Positions 8,390-16,913 of a DNA stretch of 64,000 nt are shown here, in pieces; positions within the stretch are counted from its first letter, which is position 1, and the number at the start of each line of letters is the position of its first letter. Source of the stretch: Lachnospiraceae bacterium (GTDB lineage Bacteria; Bacillota; Clostridia; Lachnospirales; Lachnospiraceae); the NCBI GenBank assembly GCA_029071325.1, contig JAIEAP010000043.1, positions 237,514 to 301,513 on the forward strand, in the 5' to 3' direction. The position numbers were made by a program, and so were the translations under genes. The notes below the pieces were generated by a model. It worked only from the letters and a program-made list of their open reading frames with translations, was not told where the DNA came from and made no database searches.

Positions 8390-9069
8390 CCGATCACCTC
8401 ATCTCTGACAATCCTGCCATCTTCAATGGCCAGGATGCGGTCTGCCTGCAGTGCAATATTTTCATCATGGGTAATCATGATCAATGTCTGCTTATACTTC
8501 TTGTTCGACAGCTTCAGAAGTTCCATGATCTCATGGCTGTTTTTGGAATCCAGATTACCTGTGGGTTCATCCGCAAGCACAATGGCAGGCGAGTTCATAA
8601 GCGCACGCCCGATAGAGACCCTCTGCTGCTGGCCGCCGGAGAGCTGATTGGGCAAATGATGCTCCCTTCCCTTGAGTCCAAGGACATCCAGCAATTCTGT
8701 CAGCTTTTTCTTACTGACCTTTCGTTTGTCAAGCCGTACCGGCAGCGTCATATTCTCTATTACATCCATCACCGGGATCAGATTGTAAAACTGATAGATC
8801 AGCCCTACCTGCCGTCTCCGGAAGATTGCTAACTGCGTATCATCCTGTGCGTATACATCGCTGTCTCCCACATACACCTTACCCTTAGTGGGACGATCCA
8901 CACCGCCCAGAATATGCAGCAATGTGGACTTGCCGGACCCGGACGGTCCCACAATTGCAAGAAACGTTCCCTGCTCCACCGAAAAGGATACGTCATTTAA
9001 CGCCTTTACCTGATTTTCACCCTCGCCATATACCTTAGAAACATGTTCCACCCGCAAAATCTCTGCCAT
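8386..9069 (-). CDS. ABC transporter ATP-binding protein (MacB/LolD type)
   Basis: This 227-residue ATPase shows Walker A GPSGSGKST near residue 36-44, the Q-loop region RRRQVGLIYQFYNL, the signature LSGGQQQRV, Walker B IVLADEPTGNLD and the H-loop MITHD. Size and signature place it in the LolD/MacB exporter group, which pairs with FtsX-like permeases. It is translationally coupled to the permease (ATGA overlap). Its promoter region (9102-9133) carries direct repeats of response-regulator type. Confidence 0.95.
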   Translation of the reverse strand: MAEILRVEHVSKVYGEGENQVKALNDVSFSVEQGTFLAIVGPSGSGKSTLLHILGGVDRPTKGKVYVGDSDVYAQDDTQLAIFRRRQVGLIYQFYNLIPVMDVIENMTLPVRLDKRKVSKKKLTELLDVLGLKGREHHLPNQLSGGQQQRVSIGRALMNSPAIVLADEPTGNLDSKNSHEIMELLKLSNKKYKQTLIMITHDENIALQADRILAIEDGRIVRDEVIG

Positions 9070-9101
9070 GATACATCCGCCTTTCTTTTTTCGTTTGTTT
9101 T

Positions 9102-9133
9102 ATCATAACAAAAGAGCGTGACAGGTGCGTGAC
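9102..9133 (-). promoter_or_regulatory. ABC operon promoter with GCGTGAC direct repeat
   Basis: A -10-like TATGAT lies at 9102-9107 (minus strand). Upstream are GCGTGAC at 9116-9122 and 9127-9133 (plus-strand reading), exactly 11 bp apart, in the same geometry as the ATTGAAG repeats of the other two-component system but with a different sequence. Confidence 0.6.
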
Positions 9134-9167
9134 TCATTTATTACAAATCTGTCACCAGACAAAAGGA

Positions 9168-10094
9168 TCATGTGATCTGACGGTAGAACCTGATACAAAA
9201 TCTTGCGCCCCCTTCCCTGCGGTTTTCCGCCTTTATCGTCCCATTCTGATGCCGGATCAGATCCGCAGCCAGCGCAAGTCCGATCCCTACGTTTCCTTCC
9301 GACGCATGCTCCCCGCGGTAAAACCGCTCAAATATTTTCCGCTGTTCCCCGGCACGGATGCCCGGACCCTCATCCTCAATCACAATTTCCGAATAAATTG
9401 TGTTCTCCGTCATAGTCATGTACAACCGACAGCCCTCCGGAGTATGCTCCACGCAATTCTTTAAAATATTCAGGACGGCTTCCGCCGTCCATCGAAAATC
9501 TCCTTCAAATCCGCTGTTTGCCTGAATATCGCAGATCAGTTCCTGATTTTTCAGTTCCATGGGAAGCTCAATCTGACGGATCACTGTTTCTCTCAGTTCA
9601 CGAAAATCCACCCGTTTTTGGACAAACTGTATGGTCCCTGCATCCAGCCGTGAAAGCTTAAGCAGAACCGATACCAGCCAGTCAATGCGGTTCAATAGCT
9701 GCGTCCCGTGCTCCACATAATCCAGGCGCTGCTCCTGGCTCAGTTCCTGATCTGCCAGCATAGACACGATCAAATGCAGGGATGTCATAGGGGTTTTCAG
9801 TTGATGCGACATATCCGCTATGGCATTTTTCAATAATACTTTATCTTTTGCCAGACCCTGCGCCTGTTCCCGCAGCAGGATCACAAGCTTCCCGATCTGG
9901 CTTTCCAGCACGGCCAGCTCCCCTTCTGTATATTTCTGCAAATCGCCGATACTCTCATAATCATCGCTTTCCAGCGTATGGGTGACCTGTTCAGATAACT
10001 TTCGCAATGCCTGCTTCTGGCGCAGCAGATACACGCTTAAGACAATCACTGCTGCAACGCAGATTATCAGCAAAACTGTAACAATATAGATCAT
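9168..10094 (-). CDS. Sensor histidine kinase, short single-anchor type
   Basis: This 308-residue kinase has one clear N-terminal membrane segment (residues about 3-25), a short linker, the H box SHQLKTP near residue 117, an N box LKNCVEHTPEG and the G box GNVGIGLALAADLI. It has no sizeable extracytoplasmic sensor, so like other kinases beside ABC exporters it may be signalled through the transporter (family knowledge; inference here). It lies 44 nt downstream of its regulator gene and 98 nt upstream of the ABC genes. Confidence 0.92.
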   Translation of the reverse strand: MIYIVTVLLIICVAAVIVLSVYLLRQKQALRKLSEQVTHTLESDDYESIGDLQKYTEGELAVLESQIGKLVILLREQAQGLAKDKVLLKNAIADMSHQLKTPMTSLHLIVSMLADQELSQEQRLDYVEHGTQLLNRIDWLVSVLLKLSRLDAGTIQFVQKRVDFRELRETVIRQIELPMELKNQELICDIQANSGFEGDFRWTAEAVLNILKNCVEHTPEGCRLYMTMTENTIYSEIVIEDEGPGIRAGEQRKIFERFYRGEHASEGNVGIGLALAADLIRHQNGTIKAENRREGGARFCIRFYRQIT

Positions 10095-10138
10095 CTCACC
10101 TTACCTCTATGCCGCTCAAGTACCCGGCAGCGCTTTCT

Positions 10139-10816
10139 CTAATCCATCCGGTATCCCATGCCCCGTATGGTCTTGATCAACTGCGGTTCCTGAGAATCAT
10201 CCTCCAGCTTATCCCGTAAACGCTTCATATAAACCGTCAGCGTATTATCATTGACAAACTCCCCGGTGATATCCCAAATCCCCTGCAGCAGACGAGTTCT
10301 CGACAGCGTAACCCCCCGGTTCTGCAGCAGAACCATCAAAAGCCGGTACTCCAACGCCGACAATGCCACCTCGGTTCCTCCCTTACGCACCAGTCCTTTT
10401 TCCAGAAAAATCTCCACATCCCCAATGCGGATGCTCTCATCCGCCGGTCTGCCGCGCCGCAGCACCGAATGGATCCTGGACACCAGTTCCCTTGGCCGGA
10501 ATGGTTTACTGATATAATCATCTGCCCCAAGATCCAGGCCCGTGACCACACTATACTCATCATCCGATGCAGTCAGGAAAATAACCGGCACACCATACTG
10601 TTCTTTGACTGCCTTGCAGACCGAAAATCCGTTGCCCTGTTTTAACGCAACGTCCAGCAGCACCAGATCACAGGAGTTTTCCTCCAGATAAGAGAGGGCT
10701 TTCTCATGCCCGTCTACGCTTTCCAGCCCGAATCCCTCTTTTGTCAGAAAATCCTTCAAAAACATTACGATAGAACTGTCATCCTCCACTAATAATATCC
10801 GAATGGTTCTCTCCAT
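10139..10816 (-). CDS. OmpR-family response regulator of the ABC exporter system
   Basis: This 225-residue protein has a receiver (LLVEDDSSIV, phospho-acceptor Asp in LVLLDVALKQG, Lys in DDYISKPF) and a winged-helix output domain (LSALEYRLLMVLL, TVYMKRLRDKLE). The ATG at 10816 was preferred over a GTG at 10825 because GGAGG then stands 8 nt upstream; the GTG would lie within that ribosome site. It is first in the order regulator, kinase, ATPase, permease, and probably acts at the GCGTGAC repeats before the ABC genes. Confidence 0.92.
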   Translation of the reverse strand: MERTIRILLVEDDSSIVMFLKDFLTKEGFGLESVDGHEKALSYLEENSCDLVLLDVALKQGNGFSVCKAVKEQYGVPVIFLTASDDEYSVVTGLDLGADDYISKPFRPRELVSRIHSVLRRGRPADESIRIGDVEIFLEKGLVRKGGTEVALSALEYRLLMVLLQNRGVTLSRTRLLQGIWDITGEFVNDNTLTVYMKRLRDKLEDDSQEPQLIKTIRGMGYRMD

Positions 10817-10872
10817 TGCAGCCACCTCCCAGCAGATTCCCGGAATTTATCTCCATTCTACATAACAATCCG

Positions 10873-11517
10873 TTATTTATCAAGCGACCCTATCCTGTTG
10901 GCGCATCGCGTGCTGTTACAGCCCATGCAGATTCCCCGGCAGCTAACCTTCTCGTCCTGCGTCAGCTCTGATACAAATACAACGCTTTTTTTCGGCTGCA
11001 TACAGAACACCTCATTACAGGTGACCGGTATGGCAAAGCTATGCAAAAGCTCTGGCATCATTTCCAAGGGAAAGTCCTCCTCACTTCCAAGGAAATGATA
11101 TCTTGCAACATGCCAGACTGTATTCTCCCTGATATAACGATTATATGCGCCGTAGCCCTCTAACAAAAGCTCATCCGCTAACACTTCCAGCATATAGCTC
11201 TCAGACAGCATCCCCCTTTGGGTGTAGCTCTCCTGCAGATCATCCAGCCCCCTTCCTAAAGACATGACAACCTCCTCATACACTGTGTCAGCCACATCTG
11301 TCTGATTCCGTCTGTACTTTTCAAAAAGCGGTCTGCCAAGACCCCAGCATTCTCTCCTCTCCCAGCAGGCCTCCCGCTGCAGCAGAGGCAGCATCTCCTC
11401 TGCCACGGCCTCTAGTTCCATGGTCTGTGACTCCCAATAATGATATTTTTTACCCACTTTCTCTAAAAAAGCGGTGCCTAAAAAACGATCCAGCAAATCC
11501 GAAAAAAAAGCCTCCAT
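10873..11517 (-). CDS. Possible B12-dependent methionine synthase activation-like protein
   Basis: This 214-residue soluble protein is not firmly recognised. A mid-region helix pattern (SYMLEVLADELLLEGYGAYNRYI) followed by a C-terminal region with MQPKKSVVFV and a Cys-rich tail (CRGICMGCNSTRC) resembles the short stand-alone methionine synthase activation-domain proteins of Clostridia, which end in a Cys cluster. The usual activation-domain motif is not present, so the match is partial. Nearby lies another Cys-rich small protein of a family found near cobalamin genes. It could equally be an uncharacterised metal-binding protein. Confidence 0.4.
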   Translation of the reverse strand: MEAFFSDLLDRFLGTAFLEKVGKKYHYWESQTMELEAVAEEMLPLLQREACWERRECWGLGRPLFEKYRRNQTDVADTVYEEVVMSLGRGLDDLQESYTQRGMLSESYMLEVLADELLLEGYGAYNRYIRENTVWHVARYHFLGSEEDFPLEMMPELLHSFAIPVTCNEVFCMQPKKSVVFVSELTQDEKVSCRGICMGCNSTRCANRIGSLDK

Positions 11518-11560
11518 CTGGTTCCTGCCTCCCAGCTATATCGTTCATAATCTATATCAA

Positions 11561-12175
11561 CTTGAGTTTCCGCATTTTGCAGACCGGATGTTACCAATAA
11601 AGCAGATGCATCATTCCTATCATATAAAACTGCTCCTCTCTCCGTGGTTTACAGCCCTGCAGCAGATTGCCTTGAACCGGTGCGTGCAAATTTCGCTGTC
11701 GCTGGTATATCATAAGTTTTGTGTCTTTTTTATGCTTCGACAATCCTTCTGACTTTGTCCGTCTGCTGCGGACATGCGGCTTCGGTTTCTAGCCGCTCTA
11801 TATGGGCGTTCTTCTGCGGTCGATATGAGCAGGCTGCTCCCAAAACTCGCCTCTAAACAATAAAATGCTTAAGATAACGAGCTCAAACAATGTCCGCAGC
11901 CTGCACGTCGCATCAGAACGCCCATCAAGAGCGGCACAAAACCTGCAGATTGCATGTCCACATGCAGACGGACAAAGCCAGACTGGATTGTTCGAACGTG
12001 AAAAAGACACGAATCATCACAAATGATATACCATGCGGCAGCTGAAATTTCAGCACAAGGTGAGCAGCAATCTGCAGAAGGGTTGTAACCTACGGAGAGT
12101 GGTGCATGAATTACATGATAGGAATGATGCGGCTGTTTCCTTGGATATCCAGCCTGCAAAATGCGGCAACTCAAG
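11561..12175. repeat. 615-bp imperfect inverted repeat
   Basis: Left arm 11561-11837 and right arm 11896-12175 are reverse complements with gaps; the loop is about 58 nt. Matching blocks include 11561-11582 with 12154-12175 (21 of 22), 11608-11623 with 12115-12130 (16 of 16), 11662-11670 with 12067-12075 (9 of 9), 11704-11713 with 12023-12032 (10 of 10), 11753-11766 with 11964-11977 (14 of 14), 11804-11812 with 11915-11923 (9 of 9) and 11829-11837 with 11896-11904 (9 of 9). It fills the 678-bp gap between the genes at 11517 and 12196. I see no convincing gene in it. Confidence 0.85.
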
Positions 12176-12195
12176 CTATATCAACTATTGTAAGG

Positions 12196-12492
12196 TCATG
12201 GCTCATTCTTCCGATCAGGATATGGCATCATCGCCAGTATTTCTTCATAACGCTCTGTGATTTTATCATAGTTCTCCCGCAAATGAGGAAACACGCAGCG
12301 GCTGCAATCTTTATGACCGTTCTCAAGATAAATGAAATCTCCTCCGCAGCGGTCCCCCAGCACATACAGGGGACAATAGCAGAACAGGCAATTAAAATTA
12401 TTCCTGTCACCGGTCTGATGACAGGGAAAATATTCACATTCCTGATTGCAGAAATAACGGTAATGCTTGTCCTTCTGATGTTCCAAATCCAT
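12196..12492 (-). CDS. Cysteine-rich small-domain protein
   Basis: This 98-residue protein has the pattern YFCNQECEYFPCH, NFNCLFCYCPLY, DRCGG and KDCSRCVFPH, the signature of the Cys-rich small domain (PF04071), a probable metal or cluster-binding module often encoded near cobalamin genes in Clostridia and archaea. Start at 12492 has AGAGG 7 nt upstream. It is the last gene of the long co-directional string that begins at 28757, although a 72-nt gap separates it from the MGMT-like gene. Molecular function is unknown. Confidence 0.8.
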   Translation of the reverse strand: MDLEHQKDKHYRYFCNQECEYFPCHQTGDRNNFNCLFCYCPLYVLGDRCGGDFIYLENGHKDCSRCVFPHLRENYDKITERYEEILAMMPYPDRKNEP

Positions 12493-12564
12493 AGTATCCT
12501 CTCAAAATTCACAAAACAATGCTTCTGTTTTCCTGACTTATGATATCGCATATCCTGGAGAAAA

Positions 12565-12888
12565 TCATCTTTCTTCCCGGTAGCACTCCCATTGACACTT
12601 TTTCATATCCACATGGGCATCATCCTTAAACACCACATTTTCCTCAAGCAAAAGCCTTCCCTGATCATAGAAATGCGGTGCCAGCCTCCCCGCATGATTT
12701 ACCACGCGATGGCATGGATATTCCCCATAATACTCTGACATACTTAATACTTTGCCCACAAGCCTGGCATTTTTGTCCCTGCCGATAAGCCTGGCGATCT
12801 GCCCATAAGAGGCAACCTTCCCTTCTGGTATTTCCTCCACTGCCGACAGTATTTCGTAAATTAAATCTTCTGTGAGGACCGCAGACAT
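12565..12888 (-). CDS. MGMT-family protein (alkyltransferase-like)
   Basis: This protein of about 107 residues consists only of the DNA-binding domain of O6-alkylguanine transferases: GKVASYGQIARLIG (helix-turn-helix), the active-site loop PCHRVVN with the acceptor Cys, and LLEENV. Cys is retained, unlike ATL proteins that have Trp there, so methyl transfer is possible, but the N-terminal domain of full MGMT is missing. The ATG at 12888 was chosen because GGAGGTGA stands just upstream; a longer reading from 12918 would overlap the lipoprotein gene. It probably repairs or flags alkylated DNA. Confidence 0.85.
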   Translation of the reverse strand: MSAVLTEDLIYEILSAVEEIPEGKVASYGQIARLIGRDKNARLVGKVLSMSEYYGEYPCHRVVNHAGRLAPHFYDQGRLLLEENVVFKDDAHVDMKKCQWECYREER

Positions 12889-12907
12889 CCCATCACCTCC
12901 CGAAAGG

Positions 12908-13660
12908 TTATGCGGCATGTTCCTTCAACCATTCAAAGAACGCTTCATTCGTCATCGTGAACTCCACTGTGACATTGGAATCTGGCAGGACGATAAATTC
13001 ACTCAACCCATACTCCTGGCCATTATCTGCCCAATCATAGGTGTAACCCAGTCTGGTCCAAGGATATGCGCTGTCAAAATAGGACCACAGGATATTACCG
13101 TCAAACCAGTCTGCATACCACTCTTCAAATTCATTGGACGGCTCATCGAATGAGGATACGTTCGTCATCTGTGCCGTGATGTCGGTCACATATGCCGGGC
13201 GCACAATGTCTGCCGGATCTACCCAGAACGCCGTGAAATATGTATTTCCTTTTCCTTCGGGAAGACCGATCAGCTGCTCCAGACGCAGTGTCATATCTGT
13301 AATGTCGTCCTCATTTGCCTTGTACCACGATACCAGCTCTTTTTCTGTAAAGGTCCAGACCTCACCCCACTGTATCTCCACGTCCTCCCCATCCGGATAG
13401 CTGTCAGGATATTTGTGCCATACCAGAAGCAGAACCTTATCCCCCGCTTCATTCCATGTCACCATATCGCTGTCCTTGTCAATGGTAACCAACGGAAGAA
13501 TCTCATCCTCATCCGCAAAGACAGCGTCCCTGACCGCCATCTCATACAGTTCCTCCATGGATACCGACGCCTGTTTTTTACAACCCGTAAACATGGAAGC
13601 CGCTAACACCAACGCTAACAAAGCTCCTGTAATTATTGTCTTTTTGAGTTTCTTCTTCAT
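12908..13660 (-). CDS. Lipoprotein of unknown function
   Basis: This 250-residue protein starts MKKKLKKT, followed by a hydrophobic stretch and the lipobox MFTGC, so it is exported and lipid-anchored. The mature part is acidic and rich in aromatic residues (Trp, Tyr) with no recognised domain. The ATG at 13660 has AAGGAG upstream; the reading frame is open to 13753 but the extra residues look like non-coding sequence and overlap the preceding gene. It follows the RsbW-like gene by 22 nt, so it may be a surface accessory of the signalling module (inference). Confidence 0.75.
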   Translation of the reverse strand: MKKKLKKTIITGALLALVLAASMFTGCKKQASVSMEELYEMAVRDAVFADEDEILPLVTIDKDSDMVTWNEAGDKVLLLVWHKYPDSYPDGEDVEIQWGEVWTFTEKELVSWYKANEDDITDMTLRLEQLIGLPEGKGNTYFTAFWVDPADIVRPAYVTDITAQMTNVSSFDEPSNEFEEWYADWFDGNILWSYFDSAYPWTRLGYTYDWADNGQEYGLSEFIVLPDSNVTVEFTMTNEAFFEWLKEHAA

Positions 13661-13682
13661 TTTCTTTCTCCTTGCAAATCTT

Positions 13683-14099
13683 CTACAAACTCTGGATATT
13701 TTTCTTAATACGCAAAATATTCTGTCCATCCTTATATTCATAAGAGACTTCATCCATTGTCTTCTTCACCATATAGATTCCCAACCCTCCAATACCGCGC
13801 TCCTCCGCGGAAAGTGTGATGTCGGGGTCTTCCCTGGTGAGAGGATCATACTGTATACCGTTGTCGATGAACGTTATCACTACTGCAAGCGGGTCTTTGA
13901 CCGCTTCCACCCGCACTGCTGCGCTGCCGGTTCTGGGACTGTAAGCGTAATAGGCAATGTTACTGAACAGCTCCTCAATTGCTACATCGATCTGCATCTG
14001 CGTCTTCATGGGGCAATCCAGCTGTTCCAGCTGCTCGTCCACAAATTCCATCACCTTGGACACGTTTTGAATTGTAGCTTCAACAATCAATTCTTTCAT
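13683..14099 (-). CDS. RsbW/SpoIIAB-like anti-sigma serine kinase
   Basis: This protein of about 138 residues is a stand-alone GHKL ATPase domain: N box IAIEELFSNIAYYAY, FIDNGIQYDPL and the glycine lid RGIGGLGIYMVKK. Such proteins bind a sigma factor or other target and phosphorylate a STAS antagonist. Both partners expected for the switch, the STAS protein and a PP2C phosphatase, are encoded directly upstream in the same direction. No sigma factor gene is present, so the output is unknown. ATG at 14099 was preferred over 14105 because GGAG is then 7 nt away. Confidence 0.85.
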   Translation of the reverse strand: MKELIVEATIQNVSKVMEFVDEQLEQLDCPMKTQMQIDVAIEELFSNIAYYAYSPRTGSAAVRVEAVKDPLAVVITFIDNGIQYDPLTREDPDITLSAEERGIGGLGIYMVKKTMDEVSYEYKDGQNILRIKKNIQSL

Positions 14100-14159
14100 C
14101 TTCATTCTCCATCGCTTTATGACTCTGACTATGAAAAACTCCTTGGTACATCAATCCAC

Positions 14160-15869
14160 TTATATTTCTCCGACAATAGCCGGATCAGCGGCTGCAACCT
14201 GCAGAGAAAGCATGGTAATATCGTCAAATTGCATTGCCTCTCCCACAAACCGGTCTATCTCATTCTTTACCCCTTCCACCAGCTTCCACGGATCGGTATC
14301 ATCCTTTTCGTTCAGCGCTTCCAGCATCCTCTCTGTCCCAAACAGGGTCTGTCCGGCATCCGTTGCTTCGGGAACTCCATCTGTATATACAAATAGTGTA
14401 TCCCCGGCGTGCAGTTCAAATTCATATTCCTTATACCGGACATTCTCCATTCCCGCCAGAACAAAGCCGTGAGGATCTTTAAACAGTTCAAAACTGCCTC
14501 CCACCCGTCTGATCGCCGGATATTCATGTCCTGCATTTGCCGCAGTCACCTTCCCCGTTGAAATCTCGTAGACTGCAAGCCATACGGTGACAAACATTTC
14601 TGCTTCATTATTTTCACAGAGCTGATTATTGACCGCTTCAAGAACCGCTTTGGGGGAACCGCCCATCATCACCTGATTTTTGATCAGCGTCTTTGTTATG
14701 ACCATGAACAGCGCCGCCGGAACACCCTTACCCGACACATCGGCAATCACCATTGCCAGATGATCCTCATCTACCAGAAAGAAATCATAAAAATCTCCTC
14801 CCACCTCTTTCGCCGGATCCATGGATGCAAAAATATCAAACTCTTTTCTCTCCGGAAAAGCTGGAAAGATGCTGGGAAGCATATCCGCCTGAATCTGTGT
14901 CGCCACATTCAGCTCCGCCCCGATACGCTCCTTTTCCGCTGTCACAAGAGTAATGTCTTCGATGTACTGATTGATATCCTGTTCCATCTGATGAAATGCC
15001 AAAAAAAGATTTTCGATTTCATCCCCTGTACGAATCTGCAGTTTATCAAATACAAACGTCTCCCCGCCCTGGTGCCCTTCGGATTTTTCCTGTACATATT
15101 GGGCCGCCGAAAAGGTAAGTCTGTCAATGGGTCTTACTACCGCCCTATTCATCCAGCGAATTGCCAGACAGGTTAAGATCACGGTAAGAACGATCAATAA
15201 TATAATTAGTTTCACAAGATAGGAATAGCGTATCTTCATCACCTTTTCCATGGATACATCCACCATGGCATGCGCAATCACCGTGCCGTCTTCATCTAAG
15301 ATCGGCGCTCCTGCAGAACAGAGCCATCCAAACTCCTCCGTTCTTGTAATGTAGGCAGGAAATCCTCCTTCCGGATGAGCGAGCGCCTCATAATTCTGCT
15401 CATACACGATATCCCATGTCCCGGCAGGACATGCCTCTTCCGATATATCTGCATTCACGATGTAAACACATGTCTTTGTCTGCTGGTCCATGTATACAAT
15501 ATAAAGAGCTAAAACAGAATTTGCCTCTTTGACTTCATACAAAGTATCAAAAAGCTGTTGATACCCCTCTTCCTTCAAGGCATCATACTCTGCCAGATAA
15601 GCTGCATATTCCTCATCGCTGTTCCATTCCGGCGCAGGATCTGCAAGATAAATATCCCGAAACGCATCCGTATAATATTTCACCTGATGCTTATCCACCA
15701 CAGCCGCCGCTGTTCTGGCTACATTCATCGCTATGCGTCCATAATAATCATCTACCGTATTCGAAAAAATATGGTAGCTGACAAAAGTGGCTGCCACTGC
15801 CAGCAAAAAGGCAAACAGCAGAATCATGACCGCAATTTTTCGGCTCAGGGAGCGCCTGACCTTCTTCAT
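14160..15869 (-). CDS. Membrane sensor PP2C-family (SpoIIE/RsbU) phosphatase
   Basis: This 569-residue protein has a membrane segment near residues 12-32, an extracytoplasmic sensor of about 185 residues resembling a single Cache/PAS-type domain, a second segment near 220-242, a HAMP-like linker and a coiled coil (residues about 250-330). The C-terminal PP2C domain shows DPAKEVGGDFYDFF with metal-binding Asp, IADVSGKGVPAALFM, ANAGHEYP and YTDGVPEAT with a late FDDITM. It should dephosphorylate the STAS protein encoded just upstream when the sensor meets its ligand. It lies 23 nt after the STAS gene. Confidence 0.9.
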   Translation of the reverse strand: MKKVRRSLSRKIAVMILLFAFLLAVAATFVSYHIFSNTVDDYYGRIAMNVARTAAAVVDKHQVKYYTDAFRDIYLADPAPEWNSDEEYAAYLAEYDALKEEGYQQLFDTLYEVKEANSVLALYIVYMDQQTKTCVYIVNADISEEACPAGTWDIVYEQNYEALAHPEGGFPAYITRTEEFGWLCSAGAPILDEDGTVIAHAMVDVSMEKVMKIRYSYLVKLIILLIVLTVILTCLAIRWMNRAVVRPIDRLTFSAAQYVQEKSEGHQGGETFVFDKLQIRTGDEIENLFLAFHQMEQDINQYIEDITLVTAEKERIGAELNVATQIQADMLPSIFPAFPERKEFDIFASMDPAKEVGGDFYDFFLVDEDHLAMVIADVSGKGVPAALFMVITKTLIKNQVMMGGSPKAVLEAVNNQLCENNEAEMFVTVWLAVYEISTGKVTAANAGHEYPAIRRVGGSFELFKDPHGFVLAGMENVRYKEYEFELHAGDTLFVYTDGVPEATDAGQTLFGTERMLEALNEKDDTDPWKLVEGVKNEIDRFVGEAMQFDDITMLSLQVAAADPAIVGEI

Positions 15870-15892
15870 ACATTCCCTCCATGTTTCATTGC

Positions 15893-16192
15893 CTATTCAA
15901 TGGTCAGAATATCCACAAATCCAGTCACCTGAAATACATCCATGATCATATCATTTGCATTCTTTACAACCATATTTCCCTGCTTGTTCATTTTTTTCTG
16001 CGCCGCCAAAAGAACTCGCAATCCGGCAGATGAAATATATTCAAGGTCTTTTAAGTCCAGAATCAGGGTCTGAACATCTGCTGTCAGGCTTGCGCTGATC
16101 TCTTTTTCCAGTTCCGGCGCTGTATTTGTATCCAGTCTTCCCTCCAACGCCAATGTAAGCACTCCGTTTTCTGTGTTTTTTGTAATCGTCAT
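15893..16192 (-). CDS. STAS-domain anti-anti-sigma factor
   Basis: This 99-residue protein is a single STAS domain. The phosphorylatable serine lies in the conserved motif LEYISSAGLRVL near residue 57, after LILDLKD. In the known partner-switch, the unphosphorylated form binds the RsbW-like kinase and releases its target. The ATG at 16192 has GGAGGA upstream; the frame is open six codons further. Gene order STAS, PP2C phosphatase, RsbW-like kinase is complete here apart from a sigma factor. Confidence 0.9.
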   Translation of the reverse strand: MTITKNTENGVLTLALEGRLDTNTAPELEKEISASLTADVQTLILDLKDLEYISSAGLRVLLAAQKKMNKQGNMVVKNANDMIMDVFQVTGFVDILTIE

Positions 16193-16245
16193 TTTTCTCC
16201 TCCATTTCAAAGCATTTTATACTGCTTTATGCACATTTCTTTATT

Positions 16246-16902
16246 CTAACTCCTTGATCTTTTCAGGCTAACATACTCCACATGTCCGGAAAACTCCTCC
16301 TCATTCGCGCACACGGACACTTTATATCCCGGAATGTCATATTCCATGATGCGGCAGGAAAGGAGTTTACCGTCCCGCCGCACTTTTATTTTTTCAGGAT
16401 CCAGAAGAAACTCAAACCGGTCAAAGTCAAGGCTCATCCCTTCTCCGGTCATTTTAATATAACTTTCTTTCATTGTCCAGACACGGAAGAATCTGTGGTC
16501 TCTCTCCTCTCCCGTGCACGCATTTACATACGCGGATTCGCTGGGGTGGAAAAAGTGCTCCACCACTCCTTCCGGTGCTTTCACGATTTCTTCCACATCA
16601 CAGCCCACTTCTTTTTCTGCTGTCGCACAGATGACGATGTGACCGGAATGGGACAGATTAAAACAGATTCCGTCCACTTCCGGCTTCCCATCTGCTCCTA
16701 TTCGGATTCCGGCGGGCGAAACCCCATAGCGGGGCAGAATCCTGTTTAATAAAAGACCTGCCCCAAGGCTCCGTATTCTGTCTTCCGCCTTAAGATATCT
16801 CATAACTTTGCATTTTCTCTCAGGGTCTAATTCATCAAGCAGTGCCGGATCCTCTCCAGGATCCGGCAGATCAGCGATATCCGCCGCATATAAGTGTATC
16901 AT
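16246..16902 (-). CDS. Sfp-type 4'-phosphopantetheinyl transferase
   Basis: This 218-residue enzyme carries the family motifs FNLSHSGH, VGCDVEEI (metal-binding Asp and Glu) and WTMKESYIKMTGEGM. It transfers phosphopantetheine from CoA to the carrier-domain serine of NRPS proteins. It starts 11 nt after the NRPS stop, so it almost certainly activates the three carrier domains of that protein. Length is normal for Sfp-type enzymes. Confidence 0.93.
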   Translation of the reverse strand: MIHLYAADIADLPDPGEDPALLDELDPERKCKVMRYLKAEDRIRSLGAGLLLNRILPRYGVSPAGIRIGADGKPEVDGICFNLSHSGHIVICATAEKEVGCDVEEIVKAPEGVVEHFFHPSESAYVNACTGEERDHRFFRVWTMKESYIKMTGEGMSLDFDRFEFLLDPEKIKVRRDGKLLSCRIMEYDIPGYKVSVCANEEEFSGHVEYVSLKRSRS

Positions 16903-16913
16903 CTCTCCTTTTC

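Noticed and set aside
11869..12174. Minus-strand ORF of 101 residues inside the large inverted repeat
   Set aside because: No ribosome site, odd composition, and the pairing between arms, including gaps, is better explained at the DNA or RNA level.
11518..12195. Cobalamin riboswitch in the gap near the Cys-rich genes
   Set aside because: I looked for the B12 box and saw no match on either strand.
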